The notes: a model not told the origin generated them from the sequence alone. DNA of 54,044 nucleotides from Rhodospirillaceae bacterium (GCA_947474495.1 CANJIM010000010.1:1-54044), one strand, 5' to 3'. Shown: positions 45,782 to 54,044, counted from the first letter of the stretch. A program made the numbers and translations.

Positions 45782-45853
45782 CACCGCGCCAGACTAGGAT
45801 GAAGCGCCGGCCCCGTCTACAGTTCCCGCCGTCGCCTCTCAGCGTGGTTCACG

Positions 45854-46207
45854 ATGCTCGAATCCTTCCTGTTGCTGCTCATCGGCCAGTTGCTCGGCCA
45901 AGCGGTCGCCGATCTGTTCGGCCTGCCGCTGCCCGGCCCGGTGCTCGGCTTCGCCTTCATGTTCATCGCCTTGCTCCTGCGCCCGCAGCTGGCGGTCACC
46001 CTGGCGCCCGCCGCCGATGGATTGCTGCGCCATCTCGGCCTGCTGTTCGTGCCGGCCGGCGTCGGCATTATTCTCTATCTCGACCTGCTGCGCGCCGAAT
46101 GGCTGCCGCTGGTCGTCTCCGTGCTGGTCAGCACGCTGCTCGGCATGGTCGTCACCGCGCTGATCTTCGATCGTCTGCTCAAGCGGGCGGAGCGCAAGGA
46201 TGTCTGA
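45854..46207 (+). CDS. lrgA: LrgA/CidA-family membrane protein
   Basis: The 117-residue protein has four membrane helices and the family motif LPLPGPVLGFAFMFIALLL, with HLGLLFVPAGVGIILYLD further on. LrgA/CidA proteins are holin-like and, with LrgB, affect autolysis, membrane potential and in several bacteria pyruvate or glycolate uptake. It overlaps lrgB by eight bases, showing translational coupling. The start codon has no evident ribosome site. Confidence 0.9.
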   Translation: MLESFLLLLIGQLLGQAVADLFGLPLPGPVLGFAFMFIALLLRPQLAVTLAPAADGLLRHLGLLFVPAGVGIILYLDLLRAEWLPLVVSVLVSTLLGMVVTALIFDRLLKRAERKDV

Positions 46208-46919
46208 CGCCTTAGCGCATTTGTGGGAGCGCCTCGCCGGCGGCGCGCTGCTGTGGCTGGCGGTGACGCTCGCGGCCTATGTGATCGGCCTGTGGCTGCA
46301 TCGCCGCGCCAATGCCGCGCCGCTCGCCAACCCGCTGTTGATCGCCATCGTCCTGATCGGCGCCATCCTGATGACGACGCGCACGCCCTACGCCGATTAT
46401 TTTTCCGGCGCGCAGATCCTGCATTTCCTGCTCGGCCCCGCCACCGTCGCCCTCGCCTTGCCGCTGTTCCGCCATGTCGCGACGATCAAGCGCTTCTTCC
46501 TGCCGGTGATGCTCGCCATCATCGCCGGCTCGGTCGTCGCCGCCGGCTCGGCGGTCGCCATCGCCTATGCGCTCGGCGCGTCGCGCGCCACGCTGCTGTC
46601 GCTGGCGCCGAAATCCGTCACGACGCCGATCGCCATCGGCCTTGCCGAACAGATCGGCGGCTTGCCCGCGCTTGCCGCGGTGCTCGTGCTCGTCACCGGC
46701 GCGGTCGGCGCCGTCGGCGGGCGCTGGCTGCTCAACACGATCGGCGTGCTCGATTGGCGCGCGCGCGGCCTCGCGGTCGGCACCGTCTCGCACGGCATCG
46801 CGACGGCGCGCGCCTTTCAAGTGAACGAAACGGCGGGCGCCTTCGCCGGCCTCGCCATGGGCGTCAACGGACTGCTCACCGCCTTGCTGCTGCCGCTGCT
46901 TGTCAAGCTGTTGAGCTAA
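46200..46919 (+). CDS. lrgB: LrgB/CidB-family membrane protein
   Basis: The 239-residue protein has six or more membrane helices. LAPKSVTTPIAIGLAEQIGG and VGTVSHGIATARAFQVNETAGAFAGLAMG are hallmark LrgB segments. It is the partner of LrgA; the plant homologue PLGG1 carries glycolate/glycerate out of plastids. The ATG at 46200 sits inside the 3' end of lrgA. No LytSR-type regulator pair is close. Confidence 0.93.
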   Translation: MSDALAHLWERLAGGALLWLAVTLAAYVIGLWLHRRANAAPLANPLLIAIVLIGAILMTTRTPYADYFSGAQILHFLLGPATVALALPLFRHVATIKRFFLPVMLAIIAGSVVAAGSAVAIAYALGASRATLLSLAPKSVTTPIAIGLAEQIGGLPALAAVLVLVTGAVGAVGGRWLLNTIGVLDWRARGLAVGTVSHGIATARAFQVNETAGAFAGLAMGVNGLLTALLLPLLVKLLS

Positions 46920-47014
46920 GCGCGGCAGCGGTTGAAGCGGCGCCGCAAGCCCTGTAGGTTGCGCCGATTGGCACGCCCCATCATAAGGCTGGCGGCCTCA
47001 AACAGGAGACACCG

Positions 47015-48073
47015 ATGACCATTTCCCGCCATCTCTGCGAGTCCGCCTGCGCGGCGCTGCTCGTCGCCGGCCTCGCCACCACCGCCAGCGCCCAATCGGT
47101 CGCCGAGTTCTACAAGGGCCGCCAGATCAACGTCATCGCCAGCACCGGCGTCGGCGGCGACTACGATCTCGCGGCGCGCACCATCACGCGCCACATGGGC
47201 AAATATATTCCCGGCAATCCGCACTTCGTGGTGCAGAACATGCCGGGCGCCGGCCATGTGCTCGCCACCAACTATCTTTATAACCAAGCGGCCAAGGACG
47301 GCAGCGCCTTCGGCACGGTCGGCAACAGCATCGTGCTGCACCAAGTGCTCGACGGCAAAGGCGTGCGCTACGACGCCAGCAAGTTCAATTGGATCGGCAC
47401 CACCGGCATCAGCAACTTGATGACGGCGGTGTGGCATACGACCGGCGTGAAGAGCGTCGAGGATTTGCGCACGACGCAGGTGATCTCCGGCGGCACCGGC
47501 GCCGGCTCGGGCTCGGTGCTCTACACCACGGTTGCCACCAATCTGCTCGGCCTGAAGTTCAAGAACGTCGTCGGCTACGAACGCGCGCGCGACATCGATA
47601 TCGCCATGGAGCGCGGCGAGGTGCAGGCGCGCAGCGGTTTCAGTTACGGCAGCTTGGCCGGCGAGCATCCCGACTGGATCAAGGACGGCAAGGTCGTCTT
47701 CGTCTTCCAGGTCGGCACCAAGCGCGCGCCGGAACTGCCGAACGTGCCGCTGATGACCGATCTGGCGCGCAATGACGACGAGCGCCAGGTGCTGCGCATG
47801 ATCTCCTCGCCGGTCGGCCTCGGCCGCCCCTATCTCACGCCGCCGGACGTGCCGGCCGACCGCGTCGCCGCGCTGCGCCAGGCGTTCGACGCGACCGTGA
47901 AGGACGCCGCCTTCCTCGCCGACGTGAAGAAGCAGGACTTTGATCTTTACCCCGACACCGGCGCCAACGTCGCCGCCATCGTCGCCGAAACGGTCGGCGC
48001 CTCGCCGGCCATCATCGAGAAGGCCAAGGCGGCCATGCAGCCGAAAGACGCCCCGGCGGAAGCCAAGAAGTAA
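47015..48073 (+). CDS. Tripartite tricarboxylate-type binding protein 5
   Basis: The ATG at 47015 has CAGGAGA upstream. A signal peptide (ending TTASAQ) precedes FYKGRQINVIASTGVGGDYD, in place of the usual AGGGYD loop, then VQNMPGAGHVLATNYLYN, SGGTGAGSGSVLYTTVATNLLG and IAMERGEVQARSGFSYGSLA. The 352-residue protein is the most divergent of the five and stands alone on the plus strand 95 bp after lrgB. A carboxylate ligand is likely. A Pro/Ala/Lys tail ends the protein. Confidence 0.88.
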   Translation: MTISRHLCESACAALLVAGLATTASAQSVAEFYKGRQINVIASTGVGGDYDLAARTITRHMGKYIPGNPHFVVQNMPGAGHVLATNYLYNQAAKDGSAFGTVGNSIVLHQVLDGKGVRYDASKFNWIGTTGISNLMTAVWHTTGVKSVEDLRTTQVISGGTGAGSGSVLYTTVATNLLGLKFKNVVGYERARDIDIAMERGEVQARSGFSYGSLAGEHPDWIKDGKVVFVFQVGTKRAPELPNVPLMTDLARNDDERQVLRMISSPVGLGRPYLTPPDVPADRVAALRQAFDATVKDAAFLADVKKQDFDLYPDTGANVAAIVAETVGASPAIIEKAKAAMQPKDAPAEAKK

Positions 48074-48096
48074 CGTTCGGACAGTTCGAACGATGC

Positions 48097-48125
48097 AAGA
48101 GCGCCCGGTCCCGCCGGGCGCTCTT
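48097..48125 (+). terminator. Terminator of binding protein 5
   Basis: AAGAGCGCCCGG pairs with CCGGGCGCTCTT (48097-48108 with 48114-48125), a 12-bp perfect stem, followed by GTCGTTTCT. Confidence 0.75.
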
Positions 48126-48243
48126 GTCGTTTCTATGAACTTTGTCCTGTGCCGTCATCAGCGTTTGATGCATGAAACGATTGCGATGCGAACGGCAGGG
48201 CCGCTGAAGCGTTTACCTCTTACACGACAATCAGGAGGTCGCC

Positions 48244-48495
48244 ATGTCAGCCGAATCCCAGGATAAAGACAAACTCCACGGGCATAACGAGCCGCGCGAG
48301 ACCGGCAGTTCCGGCGGCCAAGGCCCGCTCAATACGCCGAGCGTTCCCGATCCGCAGACCAGGAAGCGCCCGATGACCGACGACGAGAAGGTCGACGAGG
48401 CCTCGCTCGAAAGCATGGATGCCAGCGATCCGCCGGCGTTCCAGCCGAGCACGACCGGCGCCTCGCCCGACCGCAAGTCCGAGAAGAAATATTAA
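48244..48495 (+). CDS. Small hydrophilic disordered protein
   Basis: An AGGAGGT ribosome site (48233-48239) directly precedes the ATG at 48244. The 83-residue product is rich in Ser, Asp, Pro, Lys and Glu, has no hydrophobic segment, and includes TRKRPMTDDEKVDEASLESM. It looks like an intrinsically disordered stress-type protein such as occurs in rhizobia. It has its own terminator, so it is probably monocistronic. I do not recognise the family. Confidence 0.65.
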   Translation: MSAESQDKDKLHGHNEPRETGSSGGQGPLNTPSVPDPQTRKRPMTDDEKVDEASLESMDASDPPAFQPSTTGASPDRKSEKKY

Positions 48496-48519
48496 GTCGG
48501 ACGAGATCTGAATAAGTAG

Positions 48520-48553
48520 AAGGGCCCCAGGTGACTGCCGGGGCCCTTTCGTT
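48520..48553 (+). terminator. Terminator of the small disordered protein
   Basis: AAGGGCCCC pairs with GGGGCCCTT (48520-48528 with 48540-48548), then TCGTTATT. Confidence 0.75.
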
Positions 48554-48554
48554 A

Positions 48555-49160
48555 TTAGCCGATCGGCAGCTCGGCGACGTCGCCGTCGGGCAGTTGCATG
48601 TCGAAGGCCGCGAGCAGCAAGGCCGTCGAGGCGTAATTGCCCATCAGGCCGACCATATCGATCAGCGTCTTGCGGCCGAAGATGCGCAAGGCGGCGGCGA
48701 ACACCTCCGGCGACACGCGCCGCTCGTCAAACAACTGCCGGCCAAACAGGATGATCGTCGCCTCTTTCTCCGGCAGGCCGTCGACCGGCCGCCGATGTTT
48801 GACGATGTCGATGACCTGCTGCGGCAAGCCTTCCTTCAGCGCCTCCGGCTCATGGGCGGCCCATTCGAATGCGCTGTCCATGCCGCGCGCCGCCATCAGG
48901 ATGATCAGCTCGCGGATCGGGCCGCTGAACTCGGCCTCGCGGCGCAGATAGCGGCTCGACGGCGCCAGGGCCGCCGAGTATTTCGGGCTGTGCAGGCGCA
49001 GGCCGCCGGGACCGTTCAGCCCCTTGATCGAGCCGCCGTTGGGATCGACATGATGGTCGTAAATTTCTTGGCCGGTGGCGTCCAGATCCTCGCGCTTGGG
49101 CATCGGCAAGCGGCAACGCGAATCGGCATAGACGTCCTTCGGCAAGGTACGGGCGGACAT
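48555..49160 (-). CDS. Carboxymuconolactone decarboxylase-like protein
   Basis: The ATG at 49160 has AGGGAGA upstream. The 201-residue protein has the CMD core RELIILMAARGMDSAFEWAAHEPEALKEGL at about 83-112, with the Glu and His of the family but without the CxxC of peroxidase-type AhpD members. LMGNYASTALLLAAFDMQLP closes the helical bundle. CMD enzymes decarboxylate lactones of aromatic catabolism; many relatives have other roles. It is divergent from the AMDase-like gene with 159 bp between, suggesting a linked aromatic-acid function. Confidence 0.85.
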   Translation of the reverse strand: MSARTLPKDVYADSRCRLPMPKREDLDATGQEIYDHHVDPNGGSIKGLNGPGGLRLHSPKYSAALAPSSRYLRREAEFSGPIRELIILMAARGMDSAFEWAAHEPEALKEGLPQQVIDIVKHRRPVDGLPEKEATIILFGRQLFDERRVSPEVFAAALRIFGRKTLIDMVGLMGNYASTALLLAAFDMQLPDGDVAELPIG

Positions 49161-49319
49161 AGTTCTCTCCCTGTGGCGTTTCTTGTCGCCCGATCATAAC
49201 CGCCGCCCATGGTCGCCGTCTGGCCGATTTTGCGACCTTTGAAAGCGCCGCCGCGCATGGAAAGATACGCCATAAGGCCAAACCAAATGGCTGAGCAGGC
49301 TGCAATGAGGGAGGTTGCG

Positions 49320-50039
49320 ATGGCGAAGGTGCGGGCTCGGATCGGCTACTCGTCGGTGGCGTTCGTCACCGAATTACTGCCGAAGTATTTTTACCAGATC
49401 GCGCCCGACGACGTGATGATGTCGATCCTTACCCTGCAGATCAGCTCCCATACCCAGGAGCAGTTCGAGGATGTCTATCGGCAAGGCCTTCGCGCCGTGG
49501 AGTCCTTCGCTCGGGCCGGCGCCGATGTCATCATCATGGGCGGCGCGCCGACCAACCTGTCGCACGGGCCCGAGGCGCTCAAAAAAGCCCTGGCCGACCT
49601 GTCGGCGAAGTATGGCGTACCGGTGAGCACCAGTTCGGTCGCCCAGGGCAATGCCCTGAAGGCGCTCGGTGCCAAGAAGGTCGGGACGATCAATCCGGCG
49701 GTCCCGCGCAAGATCGGCGATTCCGCGAGCGGCTCGCTCGGCGACGGCATGACCCTGATCGGCCGCAAACATGCCGGAGCCGTCCTGGAGGACTACAACC
49801 GCATCCCGCCGGAGACCGCCCTCGCCCTCGGCCGCGAACTGCTGCGCGAGCAGCCGGAGATCGACACCCTGATCTTCGGCTGTCCCCATTGGGCGACCAT
49901 CCCCGCCATCGAGCCCCTGGAACAGGAGTTCGGCGTGAAAGTGGTGACCGCCCTGCAGGCCATCATCTGGGAGGGGATGCGGCTCGCCGGGGTGAACGAC
50001 CGCATCGACGGCTACGGCCGGCTGTTCCGCGAGCATTGA
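49320..50039 (+). CDS. Asp/Glu racemase superfamily, arylmalonate decarboxylase / maleate isomerase-like
   Basis: The ATG at 49320 has GGGAGG upstream. The 239-residue protein starts RARIGYSSVAFVTELLPKYFY, typical of the maleate isomerase/AMDase branch. Racemases and isomerases of this fold use two cysteines: here the C-terminal one is present (FGCPHWATIP) but the N-terminal position reads GGAPTNLS, without Cys. Arylmalonate decarboxylase likewise uses only the C-terminal Cys, so a decarboxylation or an altered isomerisation is possible. A CMD-like gene diverges upstream. The substrate is not known. Confidence 0.8.
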   Translation: MAKVRARIGYSSVAFVTELLPKYFYQIAPDDVMMSILTLQISSHTQEQFEDVYRQGLRAVESFARAGADVIIMGGAPTNLSHGPEALKKALADLSAKYGVPVSTSSVAQGNALKALGAKKVGTINPAVPRKIGDSASGSLGDGMTLIGRKHAGAVLEDYNRIPPETALALGRELLREQPEIDTLIFGCPHWATIPAIEPLEQEFGVKVVTALQAIIWEGMRLAGVNDRIDGYGRLFREH

Positions 50040-50045
50040 GCCCGC

Positions 50046-50101
50046 GGCGCCAGATCAGCGGCGCCAGATCAGCGGCGCCAGATCAGCGGCGCCAGATCAA
50101 C
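50046..50101. repeat. 14-bp tandem repeat, four copies
   Basis: GGCGCCAGATCAGC is repeated head to tail at 50046-50059, 50060-50073, 50074-50087 and 50088-50101 (the last with A instead of G at position 13). Each unit contains the palindrome GGCGCC. The array fills the gap between two convergent genes and overlaps the stop codon of the minus-strand one. Confidence 0.95.
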
Positions 50102-50336
50102 GACGGTCGACCGGCAAGATCGACTTGATCGGGCCGCGCGGCTTGCCAGACATGGCGGCGATCTTGGCGTCCTGCTCTTCGATCGAGCGGCGGATGATAT
50201 CCTCGTCGTCTTCCGAAAAGCCGCTGAGTTCGGAGCGTGCCACCTTGCGATTCGACGTCTGCGCGCCGTCTTCATAGAAAACGTTGAACAGCAGGAACTC
50301 GCTCTCGCTGGTCGACTTCTTGTTGCCCTTGGCCAT
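50097..50336 (-). CDS. Small conserved alphaproteobacterial protein
   Basis: The ATG at 50336 follows GGAAGTG and encodes 79 residues beginning MAKGNKKSTSESEFLLFNVF. A central hydrophobic strand (EFLLFNVFYEDG) and an acidic helix (DDEDIIRRSIEEQDAKIAAM) are the only visible features. I recall similar small proteins in Bradyrhizobium and Rhodopseudomonas but know no function. Its stop codon (50097-50099) lies inside the fourth copy of the 14-bp repeat, so repeat expansion may have reshaped its C-terminus. Confidence 0.7.
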   Translation of the reverse strand: MAKGNKKSTSESEFLLFNVFYEDGAQTSNRKVARSELSGFSEDDEDIIRRSIEEQDAKIAAMSGKPRGPIKSILPVDRR

Positions 50337-50462
50337 GATTCGCACTTCCAAAAAATGAATCTATATCAAAGGCTTATTGATAGACCTTCACGTTCAGGCA
50401 AAACCTTCGCTTCATGTAGAACGTGAAGCGGGGCCAACCGTTGCATGGCGGCCTGCGGCAGC

Positions 50463-50702
50463 CTAAGGGCGCTTGCCGCCGATCAGGCTGGCCGGCGGCA
50501 GGTCTTCCTCGAGGATCGACATCTGCAGCGCGTAGGACACTTCGCCTTCGTCGTCGTCGCGATGCAGCACGCCGACGAACTCGTCGGCGATCATCACCTC
50601 GACCGGGGCGCCCTTCTTGGCCGGCATCAGCACCTTGATCCGCTCATTCGAGAACAGCTTGCGGAGGTAGTCCTGCACGCGGGCGATTTCGTTCGGAGTC
50701 AT
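50463..50702 (-). CDS. DUF3126-family protein
   Basis: The ATG at 50702 has GAGGAGG upstream. The 79-residue protein reads MTPNEIARVQDYLRKLFSNE and then IKVLMPAKKGAPVEVMIADEF, followed by a GEVSYALQMSILEEDL strand, matching DUF3126. This family is restricted to alphaproteobacteria and its structure is a small alpha-beta fold of unknown role. The frame extends upstream to 50792 through the mscS terminator, which supports the internal start. Confidence 0.88.
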   Translation of the reverse strand: MTPNEIARVQDYLRKLFSNERIKVLMPAKKGAPVEVMIADEFVGVLHRDDDEGEVSYALQMSILEEDLPPASLIGGKRP

Positions 50703-50724
50703 CGACAGCCTCCTCGGCGCTGTA

Positions 50725-50761
50725 AAAAGGAAAACCCGTAAGACATTGATCTTACGGGTTT
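50725..50761 (-). terminator. Intrinsic terminator of the MscS gene
   Basis: AAACCCGTAAGA pairs perfectly with TCTTACGGGTTT (50732-50743 with 50750-50761). On the minus strand it is followed by TCCTTTTT. Confidence 0.88.
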
Positions 50762-50883
50762 CAATCTGGTTGCGGGGACCCGCTCCCGTCAAATTCGGTC
50801 GGCAATATGAGCGTTTCTTGCCGGACGTGCACCGGATAAACCTTTGCGCCTGGATTGTCTAGCGGCTTCACCCCCTTCAGGGG

Positions 50884-53166
50884 TTAGGCCGGCAGGGCCC
50901 GCAGCGCCTTGTCGATGGCGAAGCGCAGATCCGACGCCACCTGCTCCATCCGTTCGGCGTTCTCGATGTCGGCCACAAGTTCGAAGCCGTAGCTGTCGCC
51001 GATCTCCTTCAGCAGCACCGAGGGCCCCGGCGTCTTCTGGACCTCCGGATGGGCCGCCGCGCAAGCAACCAGCAAATCGCGGCCGCCTTCGGCCCCAAGC
51101 GAGCCCGGCGTGCGGAAATCCAGATGCAGCCGCGCCGACTGATCCTTGTGGGTCCAGTTGGTCACCGCGCCGCCGAGGAAGTCGGCGTTCGGCACCAGGA
51201 CCGAGGCGCGGTTCTGGTCGATGATCTCCGTGGCGCGGACATTGATGCGCTTGACCACCCCCTCATTGCCGGCCACGACGATGCGGTCGCCGACCTTGAC
51301 CGGCCGCTCGATCAGCAAGATGAGGCCCGAGACGAAATTGTTGACGATATTCTGCAGGCCGAAGCCAATGCCCACCGACAGGGCGCCGACGATCAAGCCG
51401 AGCGACGACAGGTTAACGCCGAGCACCGCCACGGCGACCGCCGCGGCGATCATCACGCCGATATAGCCGAGGCCGGAGCGCAGCGAGTTGCGCACGCCGG
51501 TATCGAGCTGGGTGCCGGGGAAGACCCGCTTGTCGAGGAAGCGCTGGGCCAGCCGGGTGATCCAGATGCCGATCACGAAGGCGAAGATCGCGAACATCAG
51601 ATCGGTGATCGACAGCGTCACGTTGCCGACGCGGATGCCCTCGATCAGATGCTGGCCGAGCATGATCGCGTCCTGGCGCCCGGCGCCCCAGACGATGGTC
51701 AGGCCGAACAGCACGATCAGCGGAATGACGATGTCGAGCAGGATGCCGAGCCAGAACTGGATCAGCCGCAAAGTTGCCTGATCGGCGCCGAGCTTGGCCG
51801 CCAGAGCGCGGCCCGCCGGCCCGGCGGCGTCAAAGGCGCGCGGCAGGAACTCCTGCAGCGCCGCGCGCAGCACGCTGGCGACTGTCAGCAGCAGCAAGGT
51901 GGCGAACAGATTGGCGGTCAGATAGCGGCCGAGCGCACCATAGCCTATGAGCGCGGCGATCACGCTCAAGGCCAAGACCGCCGAAACCAAACTCGGTAGA
52001 ACGAGCAATAGGAAGCGGCTTGCCACCGCGCCCGCGGATGCGAAAGCCGCCTGCAAATTGCGCGCGAAAGCCCGGGCGAACAGCAGCGCCAGCGCCGTGA
52101 AAATCAACGCCCAAACCGCTGCCAGATTTGGCGCCGTCGTCGCGACGAACAGCGGCGCCAGCGCGATCTCGATCGCCAACAAGATCAAAAGCGCCGTGCC
52201 GGATCGGCGGATCGCCGGCTTATCTGCGACAGCAGGCAAGACGTCGAGCGCGCATTCAAGGCCGATCACGCCAAGTCCGACGATCAAGACCCCGCCGAGC
52301 AAGCCGCCGGCGAAGGGCAACAATGACGGCGGCAACACGTCGGCCGCGCCCCAATCGCTGGCGAAGGCAAGCGAGCCTGCCGCGAGCAGCCAGGGCAAAG
52401 CCGCTGCCAGGAACGCCAAGCTGGCTTGCGTCCACGGACCGACCAAGGCCGGCCCGAGCGCCGGCCAGGATTGGCGCGCCGCCGCGAAGACGACGAACCA
52501 GCCGGCCAATCCCAAAACAAGCGCCATGCCGAAGATGCGCACAGCCGTGCCGGACTTCGGCCCCACCCAAGCCCGCGTGGTCTCCGACACTTGCGGCGCC
52601 AGCACGCCGGCGATGGTCCAGGCCTCGACTGCGGCGCGCGGCCAGGCGAAGGGATTGGCGGCAGCGGTGCCGCGCACCGTCAACATGTTCACGAGAATAT
52701 CGATGCGCTGCGTCGAGATCTTGTCGCGCAGCTGGCCGGCCCGCGCGAGGATGAGATCGGCTTGGCTTTGCCAGCCTTCGAGCAAGCTATAGCGATCATC
52801 CAGGCTCTTCTTTTGCGCCTGGATGTCTGGCGTTTCGGGCACGCCGGGCTGCAGCGAGGCGAGATATGCTTCACGCAAATCGCGCGCCTCGTTGGCGAAA
52901 GGATCGATCTCTTCTTTGAAGGCGGTCACCTCTTCGGTCACCTGCCCGATCGCCTCGTCGATTTTGTCGAGACGCAAGCCGTCGAGCTTGAGGGTCGCCA
53001 ACTCTCGGCTCAAACGGTCAAGAGCCTGATTCCAGGCGACGAATTTCGGCGCCACTTCGTCGGCCGGCGGCGGCTCCTGCGCGCCGGTGGACACCGAGGC
53101 CGCGCCGAGCAAGGCCGCAAACAACAGCGCCGCGCGCAGAGCTTTCGTGATCGATCGAACCGTCAT
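50884..53166 (-). CDS. Large MscS-family mechanosensitive channel (DUF3772 N-terminus)
   Basis: The 760-residue protein starts with a signal peptide (ending STGAQ) and a periplasmic coiled-coil DUF3772 region (LSRELATLKLDGLRLDKIDEA onwards, residues 40-160). Some ten membrane helices follow. The C-terminal MscS module begins near residue 560: VGALSVGIGFGLQNIVNNFV is the Gly/Ala-rich pore helix, FVSGLILLIERPVKVGDRIVV the beta domain, and an alpha-beta tail ends RFAIDKALRALPA. Such channels release solutes upon hypo-osmotic shock; this large class resembles MscK/YbiO. It is monocistronic. Confidence 0.93.
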   Translation of the reverse strand: MTVRSITKALRAALLFAALLGAASVSTGAQEPPPADEVAPKFVAWNQALDRLSRELATLKLDGLRLDKIDEAIGQVTEEVTAFKEEIDPFANEARDLREAYLASLQPGVPETPDIQAQKKSLDDRYSLLEGWQSQADLILARAGQLRDKISTQRIDILVNMLTVRGTAAANPFAWPRAAVEAWTIAGVLAPQVSETTRAWVGPKSGTAVRIFGMALVLGLAGWFVVFAAARQSWPALGPALVGPWTQASLAFLAAALPWLLAAGSLAFASDWGAADVLPPSLLPFAGGLLGGVLIVGLGVIGLECALDVLPAVADKPAIRRSGTALLILLAIEIALAPLFVATTAPNLAAVWALIFTALALLFARAFARNLQAAFASAGAVASRFLLLVLPSLVSAVLALSVIAALIGYGALGRYLTANLFATLLLLTVASVLRAALQEFLPRAFDAAGPAGRALAAKLGADQATLRLIQFWLGILLDIVIPLIVLFGLTIVWGAGRQDAIMLGQHLIEGIRVGNVTLSITDLMFAIFAFVIGIWITRLAQRFLDKRVFPGTQLDTGVRNSLRSGLGYIGVMIAAAVAVAVLGVNLSSLGLIVGALSVGIGFGLQNIVNNFVSGLILLIERPVKVGDRIVVAGNEGVVKRINVRATEIIDQNRASVLVPNADFLGGAVTNWTHKDQSARLHLDFRTPGSLGAEGGRDLLVACAAAHPEVQKTPGPSVLLKEIGDSYGFELVADIENAERMEQVASDLRFAIDKALRALPA

Positions 53167-53222
53167 GTGCCTACCCCCGTTTGCCGAGATGCTACACCGG
53201 CACGATCCTCGGCGCAGAAAAC

Positions 53223-53255
53223 AAAAAAGCCCCGCAGCGGATGCTGCGAGGCTTT
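53223..53255 (-). terminator. Terminator after tRNA-fMet (end of rrn operon)
   Basis: On the minus strand AAAGCCTCGCAGC pairs with GCTGCGGGGCTTT around ATCC, with one U-G wobble, then TTTGTTTT. Confidence 0.8.
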
Positions 53256-53259
53256 GATT

Positions 53260-53336
<77 letters not shown>

Positions 53337-53481
53337 TCAACCGATCCGGACCAGACAGCGCGAAGCGCCGACGAGCCCGAAAACAAAAGCCGACAACCTC
53401 GTTGAGGCGCCGGCCCGTAATGGTGAATGTCGTTGTGAAGGGAAGGTCTTGATCTTCGTTTGAATGCCCGTGCGTTTAGAA

Positions 53482-53600
53482 GGCCTGGCGGCGACCTACT
53501 CTCCCGCGCCTTAAGACGCAGTACCATTGGCGCAGAGGGTTTTCACGGCCGAGTTCGGGATGGGATCGGGTGTAGGCCCCTCGCTATAACCACCAGGCCG
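53482..53600 (-). rRNA. rrf: 5S ribosomal RNA
   Basis: The minus strand reads GGCCTGGTGGTTATAGCGAG and later ACCCGATCCCATCCCGAAC and CGGGAGAGTAGGTCGCCGCC. The terminal helix GGCCTGG/CCAGGCC closes the molecule. Ends are accurate to a few bases. Confidence 0.95.
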
Positions 53601-53727
53601 TCAAAACGCACGGCCGAAGACCATCCGAAAATGGTCCGGTTATCCAAACGAAGTTTTCTTGTCCGTATTTATATCTTGCAGCTGATCGTATCGGCGACGG
53701 GTTTGCCGCTGCGCACGACGTAGTTGC

Positions 53728-54044
<317 letters not shown>

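Noticed and set aside
50767-50776. TGGTTGCGGG, identical to the 3' end of tRNA-fMet at 53259-53268, as an attachment-site remnant flanking mscS
   Set aside because: Ten bases is too short, no integrase or foreign gene lies between, and the enclosed MscS gene looks native.
53460-53723. Open frame across 5S rRNA and the spacer
   Set aside because: It runs through a ribosomal RNA gene and has no protein features.

Overview
The window looks like a chromosomal segment of a GC-rich alphaproteobacterium, most likely a member of the Hyphomicrobiales near the Bradyrhizobium / Xanthobacteraceae group. Pointers are the NDUFS4-type complex I accessory subunit, a DUF3126 protein, a double cold-shock-domain protein, many orphan tripartite-tricarboxylate-type binding proteins, and the tRNA-fMet that follows 5S rRNA at the end of an rrn operon. 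The placement is inference from gene content; no database was searched.

Layout. 1-925: the start of a pentapeptide-repeat protein (cut by the window edge) and a secreted Pro/Tyr-rich protein. 1119-6875: a catabolic cluster with two near-identical GMC flavin oxidoreductases flanking a divergent binding-protein / TauD-type dioxygenase pair. 6872-11162: housekeeping and envelope genes (SemiSWEET, BON lipoprotein, acyl-CoA thioesterase, DUF1993, tRNA-Arg, NDUFS4 homologue, tRNA-Pro, DUF192, double cold-shock protein). 11379-17146: ion antiporter, ChaN-like lipoprotein, SocA-like protein, Sel1 protein, MFS exporter. 17147-19529: a minus-strand unit of SnoaL, a DUF120 (archaeal CTP-dependent riboflavin kinase family) protein, a second TauD-type dioxygenase and a GST. 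19642-27237: transporters and redox enzymes (DMT, cupin, two MFS, FMN reductase, SpmAB-like protein, an aldo/keto reductase lacking the usual His, HIT).

27330-29072 is a patch of gene debris: a MASE1-PAS sensor without output domain runs into unrelated sequence, followed by a structured leader with an intrinsic terminator just upstream of a PhoH-like ATPase. A small charged ORF, a lone receiver domain, an exported methyltransferase and arfB follow. 32050-35506 holds three tandem binding proteins. 35769-38982 is a large hybrid histidine kinase broken by two single-base deletions. 39078-42426: cold-shock protein, alpha/beta hydrolase, a KatG C-terminal relic and a DEAD-box helicase. 42683-44719: a LigB-type extradiol dioxygenase divergent from an intact short BLUF photoreceptor. 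45005-50702: DUF2272 lipoprotein, LrgA/LrgB pair, a fifth binding protein, a CMD-like protein divergent from an AMDase-like protein, a 14-bp tandem repeat and small conserved proteins. 50884-54044: large MscS channel, tRNA-fMet, 5S rRNA and the 3' end of 23S rRNA.

The recurring theme is uptake and oxidation of small organic acids and aromatics: five binding proteins without membrane partners, two GMC oxidoreductases, two 2-oxoglutarate dioxygenases, an extradiol dioxygenase and decarboxylase-like enzymes. The best second-look items are the DUF120 protein in a bacterial catabolic unit, the BLUF/LigB divergent pair, the phoH leader and the decayed loci. I found no CRISPR array, no complete insertion sequence and no phage module.
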